64,000 nucleotides of DNA, taken from the NCBI RefSeq assembly GCF_011397635.1, contig NC_064770.1, positions 23,368,200 through 23,432,199 on the forward strand, given 5' to 3'. This DNA is from Epinephelus fuscoguttatus. Lineage: Eukaryota; Chordata; Actinopteri; Perciformes; Serranidae. The position numbers and the translations under genes are program-made. This document shows, piece by piece, positions 13,037 through 23,159 of this stretch (its first letter is position 1; every line of letters starts with the position of its first letter). A model generated the notes under the pieces. It was not told the DNA's origin, did not search any database, and worked only from the letters and a program-made list of their open reading frames with translations.

Positions 13037-13818
13037 TAGGAGGGGACAGAAAGCATCCTATGTGCATCCACTGGGGATAAGTAAAGTGTATAATGTGTGT
13101 AATGGTGGGGTCGGGGGCCGTCTAGGATGTGGAGATGATGTGGGGCGGCTGAATGGTCCCAGCCAGCGTCAATTCAATTGCGAGGGAATTGAATTAGGCG
13201 GCGTGAGGTCTGCGTGGCTGTACCTTGTCTTAAATTTGATTATACATGTACACACACACACATACACATACATGTCATGCCAGTGGGGCCACTGAGTGCA
13301 AGTTGCGCAGACAGAGGCACTTGTTGGGGACACAAGAGGTGTTTGATAAGAGCTACCCCCCTCTCTCTCTCTCTCTCACTCACACACACACACACACACA
13401 AACAAGCCTCCCACCCCTTGCATAGCCTTATTCCCTTATGGAGAGTGTGACACAACCCGATGTTGTTCCTGACTTGCTGACCCCAGCAGGCTGAGTCACT
13501 CTGCGCTGTAGACAGGACAGTGTTGGCCACTCACGACTGCACTGAGAAACAGTGTTTATTCTTTCAACAACTCAGAGGTGAACGATGAGAGGGAGACAAT
13601 AGAGCTGGTGGAGGGCTAAATAAAGCACCTGTACTCGTGTGTAGGTCTGCGTGTGTTTAAGTCATACTCACTCCTGAGGGGACGTAGTTGCCGTTGGTCA
13701 TTTCTGGAGAGCTGGGGGTGTGGCGGGAGGAGGGAGACATGCTCAAGTCCACAGCAGGGGGGGTGGGGGTGTCTGTTCGATCATGAGGCACCACCTGCAC
13801 ACCTGGGAAAACACACAT

Positions 13819-13854
<36 letters not shown>

Positions 13855-15388
13855 TTTAAGATGACCTCTCACCTAGGGGATGAGGTATGAGGACTCTAGC
13901 AGCATGGCTTAGCTCAGCTGGTCCACCACTTTGGCCTGAAATATTTCCCACCTTTTTGCCTGACTATTGTGAAATTCTGTACAGATATTCACAGTCCCCT
14001 GTGGATGAATTTTAGCTACTGAAGCGATCCCCTGACTTTTCCTCTAGTGCCACCCTGAGGTGGCATTGCCATGAAATCTGCGACACACATTTCATGTCTT
14101 CGTCAGGATGATTTATAATCACTTTGATGACCCCTTCACTGTTTATCTAGTGCCACCATCAGGTCAAAACTTCAACTTTTCCAAATAACAGACACTAAGT
14201 ATTTGAATTTTAATAGCCACTAATTACTTAATATTGAAATTTGAACACCACCGAATTCATAGCAGTGAAATATTTTATTGGAATTTATTTAAAATACCAA
14301 CATTTTTTCATTTGCAGTTTCAAAAGCTGAATTTAATATATTTTTCAATGTTCACAAATCCAGATCCAGAAGGTTTTAGAATTAAAAAAAAATTCAAGTT
14401 GAAAAAAAAATCAAGAAATTCTTTTAATCAATATAGTTTAATTTCATAGAGGTAAATTTGGAACAAATACATTCTGATACATGATTAAAATATTTCAAAG
14501 CTATAGGTTTAGTGGTTTTTGAATTAAAAATTAAGAATTCAGAGGCTGTTAAAATCAAAATATTTATGTCTCTTATTTGCTTTCATAGTCCAGTACTTTC
14601 ATTTATGACCAAATACCAATGGACGTATAAAGAGAACTGGATACAGTGTTGGAAGTGAGGCCCTGTTCATTCCTATACAAGTTGTTCACTGGCGCATGAA
14701 GCCAAAAAAAAGCTTGTTAGAGACTTACAGTCGTGGAGCGACTGTTTTAGACTTTCCAAATGTTATTGCACCAAATGGATCAAATCTCTGTCAAGTCATT
14801 TTGCAGGGGTTATGACACTCAAAAAATGTATCCACTGATTTTAAGATGTCTCTTTCAAATTGTAAGTCTATGGGGAAAAAGTCTTTTGGAGCCCGCTGGC
14901 ACCTCGAGGCAGACTTGGATGTTTTAATTCCACTTTTGGCCGCTATGTAAAATTGAATTCAAAGCCCAGCACTTATCCCGAGGGCTTGCACATAACTGCA
15001 AAGCTAATGTCATTCCCATCAGCCTCGGTTGTACTTTGTGCATGCTAACATGCTACACTAATATGGTTCAGAATGTGCTCCTAAATATCAAAACGTTAGC
15101 ATAGTGACTGTGAGCATGTCAGTGTTAGCATTTAGCTCAAACCACCACTGAGCCTAAACACAGCCTACAGAGCTGCTGTCATGGTTGCAGACTCTTGTTT
15201 TGTTACCTACCTGTGTTCGGAGATGCTGGCGAGGCGGGCTCTATGACTGCGGTGCCATCATCTGCCATGCGGAGCTGGCGAGCTCGCTTGGGGTGCAGTG
15301 GGGAAAGGGGGGGAGAACGCGCGCCTCTGTCCCGCCCATTGGCCCGCCGAGGGAGCTTCAGATCCAGGGGCTCGTCCAGGGACAGCAT
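9705..15388 (-). CDS. glis2: glis2, GLI-similar C2H2 zinc-finger transcription factor
   Basis: Nuclear Krüppel-like factor; vertebrate GLIS2 acts as a context-dependent repressor or activator and its loss causes nephronophthisis in mammals. Six coding exons on the minus strand join in frame: 15388-15211, 13802-13672, 11371-11234, 11131-10998, 10668-10550, 10444-9705; predicted 479 aa (human about 524). The start is the first ATG of [12 protein letters not shown], matching the conserved GLIS2 N-terminus. Five C2H2 fingers: ZF1 C145/C150/H163/H168, ZF2 about 179-204, ZF3 212-232 ([17 protein letters not shown]), ZF4 240-262 and ZF5 270-292. The C-terminus is Pro/Gly/Leu-rich and ends VVLKPAVVN as in other GLIS2. 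Teleosts keep glis2a and glis2b; I cannot tell which this is. 5' noncoding exons were not found. Faces tfap4 and converges on pam16. Confidence 0.96.
10550..10668 (-). CDS. glis2: glis2 coding exon 5 (end of finger 2, finger 3)
   Basis: Acceptor ggctgcag and donor ACAG|GTCGGT. Encodes [20 protein letters not shown] and [17 protein letters not shown], with a classic inter-finger linker. Confidence 0.95.
10725..10966. mobile_element. TTAA-flanked MITE inside a glis2 intron
   Basis: The 242-bp element starts AGGTCTAGTGTGTAGGAT and ends ATCCTACACACTGGACCT, flanked on both sides by TTAA (10721-10724, 10967-10970). It fills most of the 329-bp intron between coding exons 4 and 5. No ORF. Confidence 0.8.
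10998..11131 (-). CDS. glis2: glis2 coding exon 4 (fingers 1 and 2)
   Basis: Acceptor ctcttcag and donor CTCG|GTGAGA. Encodes [20 protein letters not shown] and [19 protein letters not shown]. The atypical, wide ZF1 and ZF2 spacing is diagnostic of the GLI/GLIS/ZIC class. Confidence 0.95.
11234..11371 (-). CDS. glis2: glis2 coding exon 3 (start of finger 1)
   Basis: Acceptor tttcacag and donor AAG|GTAAGA. Encodes [19 protein letters not shown] through LACRWKK; the Cys of ACRW is the first zinc ligand of ZF1. Confidence 0.92.
11477..12235. mobile_element. Second, longer copy of the same TTAA-flanked MITE family
   Basis: Termini AGGAGCAGTGTGTAGGAT and ACTACACACTGGACCT with TTAA at 11473-11476 and 12236-12239. 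It shares 'acttctcccatgtgc' and 'tgtccattctgggctg' with the 10.7-kb copy but is about 500 bp longer, with repeated internal phrases (two 'gagctgaattatc'-like blocks). Lies in the intron between glis2 coding exons 2 and 3. Confidence 0.75.
12637..12680. repeat. (CA)n microsatellite
   Basis: Nearly perfect CA run after a TCCC-rich stretch, in the glis2 intron. Confidence 0.95.
13003..13036. repeat. (TG)n(AG)n compound microsatellite
   Basis: An uninterrupted TG run passes into GA repeats, in the glis2 intron. Confidence 0.9.
13358..13400. repeat. (CT)n(CA)n compound microsatellite
   Basis: CT repeats followed by CA repeats, in the glis2 intron. Confidence 0.9.
13672..13802 (-). CDS. glis2: glis2 coding exon 2 (Pro/Ser/Thr-rich)
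   Basis: Acceptor tttcccag and donor GGA|GTGAGT. Encodes [20 protein letters not shown] then [15 protein letters not shown], a low-complexity regulatory region. A (CA)n tract of about 32 bases lies about 20 bases from its acceptor. Confidence 0.88.
13821..13852. repeat. (CA)n microsatellite next to a glis2 splice acceptor
   Basis: A CA run 19-50 bases upstream (transcript sense: TG repeats) of the coding exon 2 acceptor. Confidence 0.92.
13894..15175 (-). repeat. Abundant percomorph repeat, reverse copy split by AT-rich insert
   Basis: 13894-14165 and 14965-15160 match, in reverse, consecutive parts of the 6241-6620 repeat ('gtccaccactttggcctgaa', 'agtgccaccatcaggtcaaa', 'cccatcagcctcggttgtac', 'catgctaacatgcta'). 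The 14170-14960 interval is AT-rich with no match seen. Lies in the first coding intron of glis2. Confidence 0.55.
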
Positions 15389-15412
15389 GACCGCAACCCG
15401 ACGACCTCCCAC
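15211..15412 (-). CDS. glis2: glis2 first coding exon
   Basis: Acceptor tgtacag before 15412, start ATG at 15388-15386, donor ACAG|GTAGGT. Encodes [18 protein letters not shown] and a basic/Pro-Ser-rich N-terminus. The exon has an acceptor, so at least one upstream noncoding exon must exist. Confidence 0.9.
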
Positions 15413-16160
15413 CTGTACAAACAGTCACAGAGGGGCAGAGTAAGGCCGAGTGGGGCCAAGGAAGGATAGTTTGGTTTTCATATAACAACATATACAATGA
15501 AACGCTGCGTTCCTATGTGAGACATGACAGACGGCTGGAGACAGATTGTCACACCTGCAGTATTTCCCACGTGAATGTTGTTCAAAGTATCTCACATTCC
15601 ACAGTCCCACTGGGCAAGAAATACTCTCCAACAATGGTAAACCGACCATGATCGTAAACTGAAACACTGAGTAAGCCAAAGAAAAATAAACACACACACA
15701 CTCACACACACATGGAGAGCTAAGTGACCCCCTCCTCTTCTTCCACGCTGACCTTTACTCACACACTCTTCCTGAGGAATTTCTACAATCCAATCCAGAT
15801 GGTCACCCTCACCACCAGCCCTGCTTAACCCCACCCCTCGGTCAGTCCCTGGCCCTTGCACCGTGTCACATCACCCCCCAACCCAGCCCCCACAGTGTGC
15901 ACCCTCAGACCCCATGGACCTTTGAGACCTACCAGAAGCCCCCCAGGCCTTCAAGTCCAGCTGCACCTACTCCGTCCACCTCCTCCCGCCTCTAAACACA
16001 CTGACCTCTGGACCTGGCCTGAGGGTTGTGGGCAGGGCGCTTCATCTAGCTGTCATTTTGAGGTCTAGCTGTAGTCTTCCTCTGCCACCAGGGTGACCCA
16101 GCGTCAGCCAAGACAACCATTCAAAACCAAATACCTAGATGAACCTTGTTGGTCAAATGA
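15413..16160. other. glis2 upstream intron, unique-looking
   Basis: No coding exon or transposon end recognised. Includes a short CA run near 15690 and a Pro/Ser-codon-like C-rich stretch at 15850-16020 that has no splice context I trust. Confidence 0.4.
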
Positions 16161-16945
16161 ATTTAAAGGTTCTGTTTGTAACTTTCAGAAAATCCTTGTC
16201 ATTAGTGACCCCTCTCTCTGAGGCTGTTCGGTTAACTGCAGTCAGTGTCCTGTTGCTTGTGCTCTGGTGCTCCCACTCTATAGCTGTGAGGGAGCACCTT
16301 AGCCTGTGCTTTATGTAAACTGTCTGAACTCAACATACTTTTTTCTGATATGTTGCAGATTAACAAAGAATTCAGGCTTCAATTAAGTTATTTTTCTGCT
16401 TCTTAACAGTGAGGTCAGTAAGTCAGAGTTTACAATAAACCTGGGTACAAATCATAGTTGTCTCAGATTAGTTATATGTGGTTCAGCTGCTCCTGAAGGT
16501 TTTGAGACCATAAATAGAGACATGCTGAACTTGTAAAATAATGATCAGTAGCTGTGTGCTTGTAAATCACCCCTTAAATCTGTCAAAAACTGCTGGAGAA
16601 ATGCAAGTTTTTAAGTGAGCAGAAATGATTTGTAGCTGTAGAAAAAAACTTATACAACCTGTCATCGTGTAGGTAGGTGATAAAAAAAAAAATCATGTTG
16701 AAAACACAATCACTAGAAGTTGACTAAAATGCTTGACCAAGCGTTTTGAGTTTTTGGCGACTAAAACTATACCAAACCTATGAAGGATAAAAATGTGCCA
16801 AAAACCAATAAGCATTTTCCTCTCACGGCAAAGAGACTAAATTTAAAATGGCTGTCAAAATTAACACCTGGGATTTCTTGGTTAAGGTTTGTTACATCCT
16901 TTGAAAATTCGGCCGTAGTCCTTTACATAGAAATCAGTCAACAGT

Positions 16946-17934
16946 AGGGCTGTCCACCAATAGCCGACCAAACGTTAGCCGACCAGGATGGTCATTAGTC
17001 AGCAAGATTTCATTGGTTGCTTAGTCGTGGAAAAACAAAAACAAACTCAAACTCTATTAGGAGCTGCGCCTTGTCGAAATAAATCAAAACCTATATGACT
17101 GGACCATGTGGGAATTTAATTTGAAAGGACAGACACAGGAAGAGGCCACGCCCAGCACTCAGACAGGAGTCACGTTACAAACCAATCATAGACGACAGAT
17201 ATCTTTCCCTTCTTCTGTAAATATTCAGTCTGATAAATATGGAAAAGTTGATCATGTTAGTGCAGGGCTACCCAGAGCTTTACATCTGTCCCACAGACGA
17301 TAGGCCTACACACTTATAAACAGCAGCTGGAAGAAGATCAGCTCTGCACTCAGGATTACAGGTAAACATGCTGTACAATGGTGGTTAAAGACACGGCATG
17401 TGTACGGCCCCTAATTTCCAGGGCTGGTACCTGCAGTTACTCCACAGGCTAGTTAATAACATGTCGGGCAGGAAATCCAAAGTGTGGGATCATTTTGAGA
17501 AGGTGAAGGACGAACCCAAGGTGATGTGTAAACTCATCTTCATTGGTCGACTACAAACATGACGTATCATCTGAAACATGGAAGTAGCTACATGTCCATT
17601 AGCCACTTAGCACAATCATTACTGCTTTGCCGACAGCGTCATTAACAGGTGGCTTGCTCAGTGTGTGACGTGCACTTGTAGATAAAATATAGGCCTATAT
17701 TAATGAAGGTTCATTAGTACGGTTTTGTATTTCTCTGTAATGTAGCACAGTGTTAACAATGTTACTGATACTGTTCTTTCTCACACCTTCAACTCAAACC
17801 ATTGTGTTGCCCCGCCCAAAATATATAATTCAATGATTACATTAATATCTTAAACATGCAGGCAACTAGTCGACTAATGGCCCTAAATGATGACTATTGG
17901 TCAACTGGGAATATTCATCATCGGGGGCAGCTGT
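16946..17934 (+). mobile_element. Degenerate hAT element, copy 1
   Basis: Left end AGGGCTGTCCACCAATAG and right end near GGGGGCAGCTG; the subterminal regions carry repeated GTCGAC/GTCGACTAAT words ('agccgaccaaacgttagcc', 'actagtcgactaatggccc'). It contains the first part of a BED-finger transposase (17461-17562). Related to 26779-27468. Confidence 0.65.
17461..17562 (+). pseudogene. hAT transposase N-terminal BED-finger fragment, broken (copy 1)
   Basis: The 33-codon frame starts MSGRKSKVWDHFEKVKDEPK and keeps the first part of a BED finger (aromatic W/F pair, first Cys after VM). It then reads through a frame change into a stop at 17560-17562. The continuation with the His-bearing part (NMTYHLKHGS) is visible in another frame just downstream. 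No D-D-E core or hATC dimerisation domain follows, so this is a dead exon remnant. Confidence 0.7.
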
Positions 17935-18256
17935 AGTCCACAGGCTGTTACAGGCGGCAAAGAAAAGTCAGGAAGGTCTCCGTTTTTAAGTTACGTTACC
18001 GTGCATGTTAAAATTTACATACAGTACCTTTAAATCATATTTGAGGCATCCAAAACAATCCTAAAAGGTTAATAAGACATTCACACAAGTCAGATCCTTT
18101 CAACTTTAACATAAACAAATACTGAGTCTGTTCCTCTTGATCCAGCATGTACTGCTTCACACATATAGGCGGTGCTAGTACAGTACTGCTTGGTTTAAGG
18201 CCAAGCGCTCCATTCAACACAATGTGTTAGGGTTCACTGCTCCTTCTCACCAGGCT

Positions 18257-18293
18257 CACACACACACACACACATCTCCTCAAAGCATTTTCC

Positions 18294-18335
<42 letters not shown>

Positions 18336-18445
18336 CACACACAAAGTTGCAGGGTGTCCTATATTTCTGCCCGAGTTCATGTAGAACAGCTCCCTGTGTG
18401 CATGTTGAGAGTAGATACACACACACAGTCATACTTACAGTACAG

Positions 18446-18488
<43 letters not shown>

Positions 18489-18490
18489 CA
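18257..18490. repeat. Cluster of three (CA)n microsatellites
   Basis: CA runs at about 18257-18273, 18298-18343 and 18447-18490, separated by unique sequence, with more CA-rich stretches to about 18800. Confidence 0.92.
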
Positions 18491-18799
18491 AGTAATTAAT
18501 CAAACTGTAATTTCAACAAATTCACCCCCTTCTTCTTCCCGCTCCCTCACACACACATGCCGACACACACTCAGAGAAGCCATGGTTGGTAGTGAATGGT
18601 GGGCTTTGAGAGCGACTGGCCAGGGGCCACATGAGAAGCCCTTGTGTCTGGGAGGCACGGAGCAGAGAGGTCACCAGGTTCACCAGCCCAACGAGGGATG
18701 GCCACCAGCTCACACACACACACTCGTACACACAGCCAGCAGTGGTTGGGGGGGGGATAAAGATTCAATCAGCCATAGATAAGAGGACGATGATACACA

Positions 18800-19990
18800 C
18801 ACGTACTGATGCAAACAGAGGAACATACTGTATGAACATGCACACAGAGCAGCATTATGGCGTTATCAGTCAGATCTCTCTGTGTTGATGTATATACACT
18901 CATGTTCCTCACATGCACATAGAGAAACATGTTAGGGGAAGAAATCCCTTTGGTTTTTATCTGATTATAGACCACACATGCGAGCACATGACCCACCGGC
19001 CCATCTTGATCTTGACTTAAGGTTTCACAATTACATTAGAGTTGCTCTACTGTAAGAAGGGAGAGGAGGATTCGAGCAACCAATAAATCTGTTGTACACA
19101 TGGGAGAGAATGTGAAGCCATCCTTTAAATAATCTGGACATTTAACACTCTGGGGTGTATGTGTCCTTTCTTTGCTCTCCAGTAATGGGCCTCAATGACT
19201 TATATCTTACTGAGGTTTTCTTACATTTGTTCTCAAGGGCGTAGGTTTCATTCATGACGTGTACTGAAACTGTGTTCTTGTAATGATACAAAGCATGTGC
19301 CAGTTGATCCTAATTAGCACAGGTAAATGCCCCACCAATACCCCTAAAAAGGCCATGAGACTGCAGGCCACAGAAACAAACAAAGGTCTAAAGAGGCTGC
19401 AGCACCGCACTCCAAACACTCCAAAAAACTTTAACGTCAGTAGTAGTTTAACCTCAAATCTGAGGCCGAAATAGAAATTTGCCAAACACAGAAGAGAGAC
19501 ACTGACCACTGGAAGGGGACAGTTTAATCCAGTGGTTCCCAACTGGTCCAAGATTTCTCCTTAGTCATTAGTTCAAGGTCCACACAGTTTAATATATTCA
19601 GCGTCATACTGAAGTCTGGCTGTATTGTCAAGCTAGTTTGCTGTCTCTGTCAAGTAGCTGTCTCTTATGTTCACACAAGGCCCCATAGATCAATTCATGC
19701 ATGTAAAGTACATGTAAAGTCAATGCAAAGACGCGATGAGACACAAATTAAGCAACCAATTCACGCCATGATAGCAAGTTCCCACTTAGCATAATTAATG
19801 TGAATTGAAGTGCTAGTGTTGTTATTATTTATTATGCAAGACCATAATGCTTTGTAAAACAATAAAAGTAATTGTTAAAAATTAGGCCCTACACATATTG
19901 TAATTACATCCTATAATATTACACAATTGCAGAATTTAAGATAACACAATAACCAATTATTTTTGCACAAACAAGTCAGCACTTGAATGT
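18800..19990. other. Unassigned intergenic sequence
   Basis: AT-rich in its second half, with an isolated hAT-type end (AGTGGTTCCCAACTGG) near 19531. No gene recognised. Confidence 0.4.
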
Positions 19991-19996
19991 GTGTCT

Positions 19997-20508
19997 AAAG
20001 GCCTTTTCACACCAAGTCCGTATTTTTTGCATGCTTTTTTTAAAAGTCTGTCATCCAATAAAAATCATTATGTACAGAAACCTTGCAATACAAGACAAAA
20101 TGGAGAGACACATTTGCTCCCTTGCTTCTCTCCTGAGCACTGTTGTGCATTTCTGTATCGGCTAACATTACCTTCTCCTTGGTCATGTAAAATTTTTAGG
20201 GCATTGCTTCCATATATTTCCACTTCTTTTTCCTACTGGCCCCTCGTCCACTTCTGCCCTGCTCTTTTCTCTTGTTGCAGAGTCATTTGTCTCGCAGGTT
20301 ACACCACATTTTCTTGACTTCTTCTTGGTCAAACAACTTTAAAGATGGGTTAAAATGCAGGAAATCAAACCTGTTCCGAATACTTTAATGATGGCAAAAG
20401 GTTTTTGGAGCTGGAGTTGGAGTGTGAACCTGATTTACGCAACATGAGGTCGTTTAACGAGCAACAGTCTCAGACAAATGATACGTATTTGGTGTGCAAA
20501 GGCCTTAA
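19997..20508. mobile_element. Nonautonomous DNA element, PIF/Harbinger-like
   Basis: Inverted termini AAGGCCTTTTCACACCAAGT and (reverse) AAGGCCTTTGCACACCAAAT, both bordered by TAA, a 3-bp duplication typical of PIF/Harbinger. About 512 bp, no transposase. The assignment rests on ends and target site only. Confidence 0.6.
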
Positions 20509-20529
20509 GTGTGCTCATGAGTGTGCGTA

Positions 20530-21490
20530 GATACTGAAAACCATCTTCGTGTGAACTGCATCAGTGGGTTTTAAGAAGAATCTTTCTGAGAACATTGGGT
20601 GGTTGAGGCCAAATGTCTCCATCATCCTCGATTTTGTTAAATGTATCCATCATACCCTGACACATGCTAAATGGATTATTCCCATCAGTGAAACCCAGGA
20701 CAATTGTGTAATGATAAAGGAGTATTACTGGTAGTTGCTCTAATGATCATTTTGACCATGGAGAGTTTGTTATGTGGGCAAACACTGCCATTAGCTGTGA
20801 AAATAAACATCTCTAGATCTGTCAGAGCGGATATGATCCTCGTTTAGAACGAGCTGCGGTTAATACCACATCTCTGTTCCTCTCTCTCTGGATTGGGTGG
20901 ATATGACTAACTTACTGTAACTCCTACCACACAGCCTGCCAAGACTTTTGGCTTTATTGTTTGGCTAAAGTAGCAGAAAATCGCCTGTCATCCACTTTAA
21001 TCGAGTAAAAGCCCTCACCCTGAGGCGCAGACCGAGAATCAGCTTAACCTTTTTATAAATCCTACTCCTATCAGCTGCGGGGACAAACAGAAAACTGGCC
21101 TCCTATCAGCGCTATAATCCGCGCTATAAAACACAATGAGAAACAGATATGGAACTTTTGGATCCAGACAACTGTGGAATATAAATCACTTTGGCACCTC
21201 AAATCATGTGACGCTACAGCTCTCACTGTGAGACAGACAGAGAGACACTACAGGGGTCTCAACACACAAAAGCTCCTCTCAGGCGGCTGCTCCACGTGCA
21301 AACCATTACTAAACCTCCATTATGGACTATATGGCCAATTTATTAAAAAGTGCGTCCCTTCCTCTAAATAATAAACAGCATTGTTGGTCTCAGGCAGCTT
21401 TTTGTAGAAGGAGAAATGGCCGTGTAAATGAGCAGTGAGCTGCATTAGAGTATCATTCTTAGCAAGGTCTTTATTTTCCTATTCCTATTA
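20530..21490. other. Repeat-free stretch, candidate regulatory DNA
   Basis: No transposon ends or simple repeats seen. 20820-21150 has balanced composition with homeodomain- and GATA-like words. Conservation cannot be assessed here. Confidence 0.25.
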
Positions 21491-21497
21491 ATTCAAA

Positions 21498-21542
<45 letters not shown>

Positions 21543-21550
21543 TGTGTGTG
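21498..21550. repeat. (TG)n microsatellite
   Basis: TG run of about 50 bases with a single TT interruption. Confidence 0.95.
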
Positions 21551-21639
21551 AATATTTCAGTTCTTTTTCCAGTATTTTGCTTGACAAGGTTGCGTTATTG
21601 TTCTGTTGACGTGCTCACTTCAGCATGTTAAAGCTGAAA

Positions 21640-21960
21640 AGACTGGATGATTAATCCATTAGTCCGCTGATGGAAAATTAATCAGCAACAGTTTTGACAA
21701 TCAAATAATCATCAAACTCAATTTTCAAGTAAAAATGCCCCAAAATCACTTGTTCTAGCTTCTGAAATGTGAAGATTTTTTTATGATAATAAATTGAATA
21801 AATTTGGATTTTGGACAGTTTATCTGATGAAATAAGTAATCTCTAAAACATCTCCGTGAACTCTGCGAACTTTTAATGGACATTTTTTACTGGTGTCTGA
21901 CATTTTATAGGCAAAACAATAAATTCATTTTAAGAATAATCGTTAATTGCAACCCTGAAA
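21640..21960 (+). repeat. Abundant fish 'attaatc' interspersed repeat
   Basis: Carries 'gatgattaatccattagtcc', 'aagtaaaaatgcc' and 'cttctgaaatgtga'. The same series appears at 29605-29760, reversed near 30540-30630 and 56540-56812, and at 58771-58900. Confidence 0.6.
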
Positions 21961-22123
21961 CACATTTATGCTTCTTATGATTTCATGGGAATAATAATGA
22001 ACAAGAGTAAAATTATTCACTCCATGAGGGCTGTTGAACACAAATTAAAAGACTAAAAAAATGTACATTTCAACATTTAGTTCCTTGCTAAATATACCAA
22101 AGTTTTCAAACTGGGCAATTTAA

Positions 22124-22945
22124 AGGGATACCTCGCAGATTTTCAACCAGCTCTCTGTCATAACAATGTGGGTTGTATGTGTAAATAAACTATGGTAAAC
22201 TTTCCTCCATCTTACCAGTGCCCAGATGTCCCTGCTCATCCCCCAGCTCAAATCACGTCATCCAGCAGATTTTTGCCAGCTCTTGGGCTGCTGTTCAAAC
22301 TATAGATTGTACTTCCACATTGCGTTTGCCCGCCACCACCAAGCGGCAACTTCCAGGTCAGACGAGTGAAGCCAATGCGGAAGTGCTACAATTCATTGAC
22401 TGGCCACTTCAGGCTGGCTCCAAAACAGAGCAAACCCCCATAGACTCCCATGTCAAAATACCCAACCTAATGCCCATAACATTATTTTTAAAGTCTATGG
22501 CCACCACGGACGCAAAGAGTATCTCTCTTGCTCTCTCAAACCCCGATCAAAAGTATTTTAAGTACTGTATTTTCCCAAGGCCCGAAAGATGGAGAGTCAC
22601 TCATGGAGCAACATTATTTCTTTGTAGCTGCAGATGTCCACGATTAAAATCCAGTTTGGGATGTTTAGCTGGTGCAGGGCTACAGCCGACCTCTGCAGCC
22701 GAGGAGGGCTCACCTTGGTGGGGTGTATTTCCTGGAGCGTCATGTTGTTGTGTTGTCTGTTGTAGTAGCCGAGGTGTTTCAGACCGGAGGTTTGAGGATG
22801 TGTTTTTTGCAGTGGAAATAGTTTTAGTCCGACTACCTGCAGCAACAATATTCTTGTCATCTTTCCTCTCACCAAAGTCAAAGTGATGGGAATATTTCCA
22901 GCCGCTAAGGTAAGCGTTTCCAACTAGCTTGCTGCTTTGTGACAT
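22124..22945. repeat. Composite of fish interspersed repeats (starts with a TTAA/AGGG end)
   Basis: Begins TTAA-AGGGATACCTCGCAG. A second repeat ('cattgactggccacttc', 'ccatagactcccatgt') starts near 22380. A 222-codon open frame spans 22218-22886 and two frames run antisense, but none has a recognisable domain. I treat them as chance frames in repeat DNA. Confidence 0.5.
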
Positions 22946-23019
22946 GCCTGTGGAGCACGACGATTACTAAAATGAGTCGTCTGATATGATTGTTGTATTT
23001 CAACTTAGTCGGGATGTGA

Positions 23020-23146
23020 TAAGAAAAGTAACGTGTTGTTTGGATTTGGGGTGACCGTTATATCATTACTGGAATTTTATTACTAATTAGTTACACTACT
23101 CGTTACTGTAACGTTATTAGTGTAACACGTTACTGCCCAACACTGA
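23020..23146. mobile_element. Right end of a hAT-like 'CAGTGTTGGGCAGTAAC' element
   Basis: The end CGTTACTGCCCAACACTG with repeated GTTACT words is the reverse of a very common fish element terminus. The left end was not found, so this is a fragment. Confidence 0.55.
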
Positions 23147-23159
23147 TTGTTACCTTTGT

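Larger units (their letters stand above)
16167..18029. mobile_element. TTAA-flanked DNA element containing a nested hAT relic
   Basis: Ends AGGTTCTGTTTGTAA and (reverse) AGGTACTGTATGTAA form inverted repeats, each bordered by TTAA (16163-16166, 18030-18033). The outer element has no ORF. The middle is interrupted by the hAT relic at about 16946-17934. Confidence 0.65.

Noticed and set aside
12637..18490. CA/TG repeat frames giving Thr-His or Cys-Val poly-dipeptides
   Set aside because: Translations of microsatellites, not genes.
22218..22886. 222-codon open frame on the plus strand
   Set aside because: It spans the junction of two interspersed repeats, has no recognisable domain, and longer antisense frames overlap it. 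Chance frame.
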